7,079 nt of DNA from Chloroflexota bacterium (lineage in GTDB: Bacteria > Chloroflexota > Anaerolineae > 4572-78). The position numbers were made by a program, and so were the translations under genes. Positions 5,090-7,079 of this stretch are shown here, piece after piece. The notes beneath the pieces were generated by a model that was not told where the DNA came from, searched no databases, and was given only the letters and a program-made list of their open reading frames with translations. Every line of letters begins with the position of its first letter. The stretch's first letter is position 1. The stretch lies in NCBI GenBank assembly GCA_024278015.1, contig JAJRUC010000112.1, forward strand, positions 1 to 7,079, given 5' to 3'.

Positions 5090-5434
5090 ATGGAAAAACA
5101 ACAAAATCAATCTGATCTTTTGGAAGACCCGGCGCTGGATGTAGCCCGGCCGGAAGTGTTGATGTACCAGCCGTTGCCGGACGGCGGCCTGGCATTGGTG
5201 AGGGTAGAGTGCCTGGTTCCGGCTTCGGCCCGGACAGAGGACAAGCCTCCCCCGCTGCCGGGGGACGCGAAGCGGGGAGGGGGTAGAACCCCGTGTCCTG
5301 TTTTTTTTCTTTTACTTTGCCGCCGCCGTTTTTGGTTCTGCTGCTGTCTGTGGGGACCATTGCCACAGTACAATGGTGGTCATTGCCAGGCCAAACAGGA
5401 AGTTGGAGCCGGTAATTTCCAGAAAGTGCGATAA
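5090..5434 (+). CDS. Doubtful short open frame, first ~48 codons plausible, tail derived from repeat and antisense sequence
   Basis: From the ATG at 5090 the frame gives a 114-residue product. Its first 48 or so residues look protein-like (for example DVARPEVLMYQPLPDGGLAL). After that the frame passes through repeat copy C (5247-5284), a T-run, and then antisense to the 3' end of the membrane protein gene, giving a Pro/Gly-rich and Cys/Phe/Arg-rich tail with no natural character. There is no Shine-Dalgarno and no clear promoter. Possible readings are a small gene whose end was replaced by a repeat insertion, a decayed gene, or a chance frame. I do not recognise the family. Confidence 0.25.
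   Translation: MEKQQNQSDLLEDPALDVARPEVLMYQPLPDGGLALVRVECLVPASARTEDKPPPLPGDAKRGGGRTPCPVFFLLLCRRRFWFCCCLWGPLPQYNGGHCQAKQEVGAGNFQKVR
5238..5308 (+). terminator. Possible terminator formed by repeat copy C and a flanking T-run
   Basis: AGGACA at 5238-5243 pairs with TGTCCT at 5294-5299, enclosing repeat copy C and a small GGGG-TAGAA-CCCC hairpin, and is followed on the + strand by eight T (5301-5308). The hairpin is long and the outer arms only 6 bp, so efficiency is uncertain. It would stop rightward transcription entering the membrane protein gene from its 3' side. For leftward transcription from that gene the T-run lies on the wrong side. Confidence 0.4.
5247..5284. repeat. Dispersed GC-rich palindromic repeat, copy C (divergent)
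   Basis: It shares GGGAGGGGGT (5275-5284) exactly with copies A and B, and the CGCTTCGC-type segment in inverted form (GCGAAGCG at 5267-5274). The left block CCTCCCCCGCT and the right block AGCGGGG-AGG are inverted repeats of each other with a one-base gap, so the unit folds into a long GC-rich hairpin. It lies between the doubtful + strand frame and the 3' end of the membrane protein gene, about 5 kb from copies A and B. Confidence 0.65.
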
Positions 5435-6205
5435 CCTCACGCCGGCATCCGGCATAAACGGGTTGTACGGCATTATCAGCACAATGCTCATTAGCAAAGA
5501 GAAGGTAATCCCTAAAATTACGCCCACCTGCAAGCGATTCCCCCGTATCATTTTGATGACCGGTACGCCCAGCCCGGCCCATACAAGCGAGCGGAAAATC
5601 TGTAGCAGGACCATATTGACCGGGTTGAAAACCTGCTCGTTTGCGCCGAAATTATACAGCGCCCGCAGGCTGGGGTTTTGCCAGGCTACATAAAAACCGA
5701 ACCCCCAATAGAGCAGGAAGTAGACCACGGCCAGTAACGCCAGTTTCCACAGCCAGGTCAGCGCTGAAAAGCCCAGTGTTCGTCCCGATTCAATATGCTC
5801 CGGTTGTTGGGCTTTGCCCAAAATCCACACTGCCAGGGGCACAAAAATTGCGGTCAGTACAAAGCCGCCCCGCACCATCTCAAATGCCCCGAACACCGGA
5901 AACCCGATAGCCGGGCCGTAGTAAGCTGCTTCGATGGCGGACAAGATAAACTGCACGCCCACAAACACCCATCCCGCAGCCAGCATCAACTTAAGCCCGT
6001 ACCAGCGCGATTGCAAAATCAGCAAACTGATAATCAGGGTGTTGACGGCGGCAATCACCACGCTTGCGCCCATAACAGAGGCCATCATTTCCGGTGGGGG
6101 GGCCGGCATTGATGATGGTAATACCATCGCCGCGCCGATTTGTATAATCATATACATAATTGTCAACGCCACCAGCTTCAAAATCAGGGTTAATCCGTTT
6201 TTCAT
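5312..6205 (-). CDS. Eight-span integral membrane protein, unknown function
   Basis: A 297-residue hydrophobic protein with about eight membrane spans. Counting from the chosen start they lie near residues 5-29, 42-64, 70-91, 111-130, 148-175, 195-220, 225-246 and 261-283. A Met/Pro-rich loop PSSMPAPPPEMM follows the first span, and a short Ala/Lys tail is cytoplasmic or external depending on topology. The pattern of two similar four-span halves is possible but not obvious from sequence. No transporter or enzyme motif is recognised. The ATG at 6205 is chosen because AAAGGA lies 6 bases upstream; the in-frame GTG at 6220 would overlap that site. It is divergently transcribed from a sensor histidine kinase gene with 173 bases between, which makes regulation by that kinase's partner a reasonable guess. 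It might be a CPBP- or DUF-type membrane protein, but the E-E/R and H signatures of CPBP are not visible. Confidence 0.8.
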   Translation of the reverse strand: MKNGLTLILKLVALTIMYMIIQIGAAMVLPSSMPAPPPEMMASVMGASVVIAAVNTLIISLLILQSRWYGLKLMLAAGWVFVGVQFILSAIEAAYYGPAIGFPVFGAFEMVRGGFVLTAIFVPLAVWILGKAQQPEHIESGRTLGFSALTWLWKLALLAVVYFLLYWGFGFYVAWQNPSLRALYNFGANEQVFNPVNMVLLQIFRSLVWAGLGVPVIKMIRGNRLQVGVILGITFSLLMSIVLIMPYNPFMPDAGVRLSHFLEITGSNFLFGLAMTTIVLWQWSPQTAAEPKTAAAK

Positions 6206-6211
6206 TTTAAA

Positions 6212-6217
6212 TCCTTT
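6212..6217 (-). promoter_or_regulatory. Ribosome binding site deciding the membrane protein start
   Basis: AAAGGA on the minus strand lies 6 bases upstream of ATG 6205. It overlaps the codons of the longer GTG-started version, which therefore is less likely. Confidence 0.7.
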
Positions 6218-6231
6218 CACTCAATGCGGAA

Positions 6232-6258
6232 ATAATTATCGGGTTTGTCATAATTATC
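6232..6258. repeat. Direct repeat ATAATTATC in the divergent intergenic region
   Basis: ATAATTATC occurs at 6232-6240 and again at 6250-6258, 18 bases from start to start (just under two helical turns), upstream of the membrane protein gene. Read on the minus strand each copy gives GATAAT, which could serve as a -10 box for that gene; the copy at 6240-6235 or at 6258-6253 would place a start 20-45 bases before the ATG. They may equally be binding half-sites. No good -35 decides between these. Confidence 0.45.
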
Positions 6259-6319
6259 TTCAGTTTAACCGTATTTTGGATATGCGTCATCGTCCATGTG
6301 GTGACCAACCGGATGGACA

Positions 6320-6336
6320 AACGGACAGTGTCCGTT
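6320..6336. promoter_or_regulatory. Candidate operator dyad in the divergent promoter region
   Basis: AACGGACAGTGTCCGTT is a perfect inverted repeat with 8-bp arms around one central G. It lies about 30 bases upstream of the kinase -10 box, centred near -50 to that promoter and upstream of both divergent genes. A second, looser inverted repeat GTCCAT (6292-6297) with ATGGAC (6313-6318) abuts it, sharing the GGAC motif. The position suits a dimeric activator or repressor such as a NarL-type response regulator, but the protein is not identified. Confidence 0.55.
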
Positions 6337-6365
6337 GGTACAGTGCATGGAACGCAATTATGACG

Positions 6366-6371
6366 TATAAT
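6366..6371 (+). promoter_or_regulatory. Consensus -10 box directly before the kinase ATG (probable leaderless mRNA)
   Basis: TATAAT at 6366-6371 matches the consensus exactly, and only seven bases separate it from the ATG at 6379, so the transcription start would fall on or beside the A of the start codon. The AAGGA at 6373-6377 is one base from the ATG, too near for a Shine-Dalgarno. The -35 region (near 6343-6348) is weak, fitting an activator-dependent promoter. Confidence 0.55.
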
Positions 6372-6378
6372 GAAGGAT

Positions 6379-7079
6379 ATGAATATCCGTAATTTTATTA
6401 AGCGAGTGCAACCGGCCAACCTGAAATCGCCGGCAGGCGATGAACGTCTCTTTTTTCTGATAGTGTTACTTGTGCTGGGCTGGATGTATGTGTATGCCGT
6501 TAATGGCGCTCCGCTTTTACGCCGCCCGCTCTGGTTGGGCGTGTTTACCATCCTGATGATTACCCATGCCCTGTTGCACTGGTTTGGCCCAATTCAAATA
6601 ACCGGCAACCGGAGCGCCATTGTTTATTTTGCGCTTCAAGGCATTTTGGCCGGAGCGATTATCTTGCCGGCGCCTTTGGCCGGATTAAGGCTGGGCCTGT
6701 TTATGGCCCTCATCGGCGAAGCGATTGGCGTTTTGCGTCTCTCTCGTTTGGGAATTGGGGTAGCGCTAACTTACCTGCTAACGGGTTTGGGGAGCTTTTA
6801 CCTGTATGATGACAATTGGGTTTGGTCGCTGGAGTGGCTGCTTCGGTTGGGGGCTATATTGGCGTTTGTGCTGGTGTATGTGTTGCTCTACACCCGTCAG
6901 ACCGATGCCCGCGCCGAGGCGCAAGCGTTGTTGCAAGAGTTGGAGACGGCGCACCGTCAGTTGGCGGAATATGCGGTGCAGATTGAAGACCTGACCCTGG
7001 CCCAGGAACGCCGGCGCATGGCCCGCGAGTTGCACGATACGCTGGCACAAGGCTTGGCCGGGCTGATTTTACAACTGGA
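6379..7079 (+). CDS. Sensor histidine kinase, NarX/DesK-like (HisKA_3), 3' end beyond the window
   Basis: The first 233 codons of a membrane sensor kinase. About six hydrophobic spans lie near residues 24-42, 52-68, 79-97, 100-118, 122-142 and 148-170, with no large extracellular domain. A helical linker with coiled-coil character follows (about 172-206, many Ala, Gln, Glu, Leu). It leads into the dimerisation and phosphoacceptor helix ERRRMARELHDTLAQGLAGL, with the phosphorylated His at residue 219 and the DxxxQ phosphatase motif D220 to Q224. This is the HisKA_3 class that pairs with NarL/LuxR-type response regulators, so such a regulator gene is expected just to the right. The HATPase domain is cut off by the window edge. 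The signal is unknown; six-span sensors of this type often read membrane state or cell envelope stress. ATG 6379 gives the natural N-terminus; GTG nine codons later is an alternative. Confidence 0.9.
   Translation, partial: MNIRNFIKRVQPANLKSPAGDERLFFLIVLLVLGWMYVYAVNGAPLLRRPLWLGVFTILMITHALLHWFGPIQITGNRSAIVYFALQGILAGAIILPAPLAGLRLGLFMALIGEAIGVLRLSRLGIGVALTYLLTGLGSFYLYDDNWVWSLEWLLRLGAILAFVLVYVLLYTRQTDARAEAQALLQELETAHRQLAEYAVQIEDLTLAQERRRMARELHDTLAQGLAGLILQL

Noticed and set aside
4920..5582. Minus-strand frame of 220 codons across repeat C and the promoter of the small protein gene
   Set aside because: It crosses the 3' part of the membrane protein gene, the repeat and a promoter, and gives a Pro-rich, repeat-derived product.
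6806..7050. Short frames on both strands inside the kinase 3' region
   Set aside because: They are out-of-frame readings of the sensor kinase, whose own frame is open from 6379 to the edge and carries the histidine motif.

Overview
The window reads as bacterial chromosome of fairly high GC, most likely from an anaerobic or facultative bacterium of the Chloroflexota (Anaerolineae-like) type. That placement is an inference from gene style, the GC-rich dispersed palindromic repeats and the gene company; no phylogenetic marker is present. Five complete, well supported genes and one gene cut by the right edge carry most of the coding; two weaker open stretches look like remnants.

Region 1 (1-313) has no convincing gene. 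It holds two copies (A, B) of a palindromic repeat family built on a C-run/TTTGA/G-run core followed by GGGAGGGGGT. Region 2 (314-3843, + strand) is a compact four-gene operon for a sodium-pumping, biotin-dependent acyl-CoA decarboxylase, most likely methylmalonyl-CoA decarboxylase: carboxyltransferase (alpha, mmdA-like), single-span OadG-type membrane subunit, biotin carrier protein, and the OadB/MmdB/GcdB-type sodium channel subunit. The carboxyltransferase moves CO2 from the acyl-CoA to biotin on Lys110 of the carrier, and the beta subunit couples decarboxylation of carboxybiotin to Na+ export. A very clean 15-bp-arm terminator closes the operon.

Region 3 (3901-5087) begins with the 3' part of a tRNA-Trp gene (nucleotides 32 to 73 by tRNA numbering, minus strand) that starts sharply at the anticodon loop. 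It has no 5' half and looks like the displaced end left by site-specific integration. Beyond it lies a 48-codon open remnant and then a two-gene minus-strand unit: a 91-residue helical protein overlapping an AbiEii-like nucleotidyltransferase with an intact active site. This is a candidate toxin-antitoxin-like pair with its own extended -10 promoter.

Region 4 (5090-5311) holds a short + strand open frame that runs into repeat copy C and a T-run. Region 5 (5312-6205, minus) encodes an unrecognised eight-span membrane protein. It is divergently transcribed from Region 6 (6379 to the edge), the start of a NarX/DesK-class sensor histidine kinase with six N-terminal spans and the phosphoacceptor His219. 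The 173-bp divergent intergenic region is rich in dyads, and the kinase's consensus -10 box sits so close to its ATG that its mRNA is probably leaderless. The kinase and the membrane protein may belong to one membrane-stress or transport regulon, but nothing here proves it.
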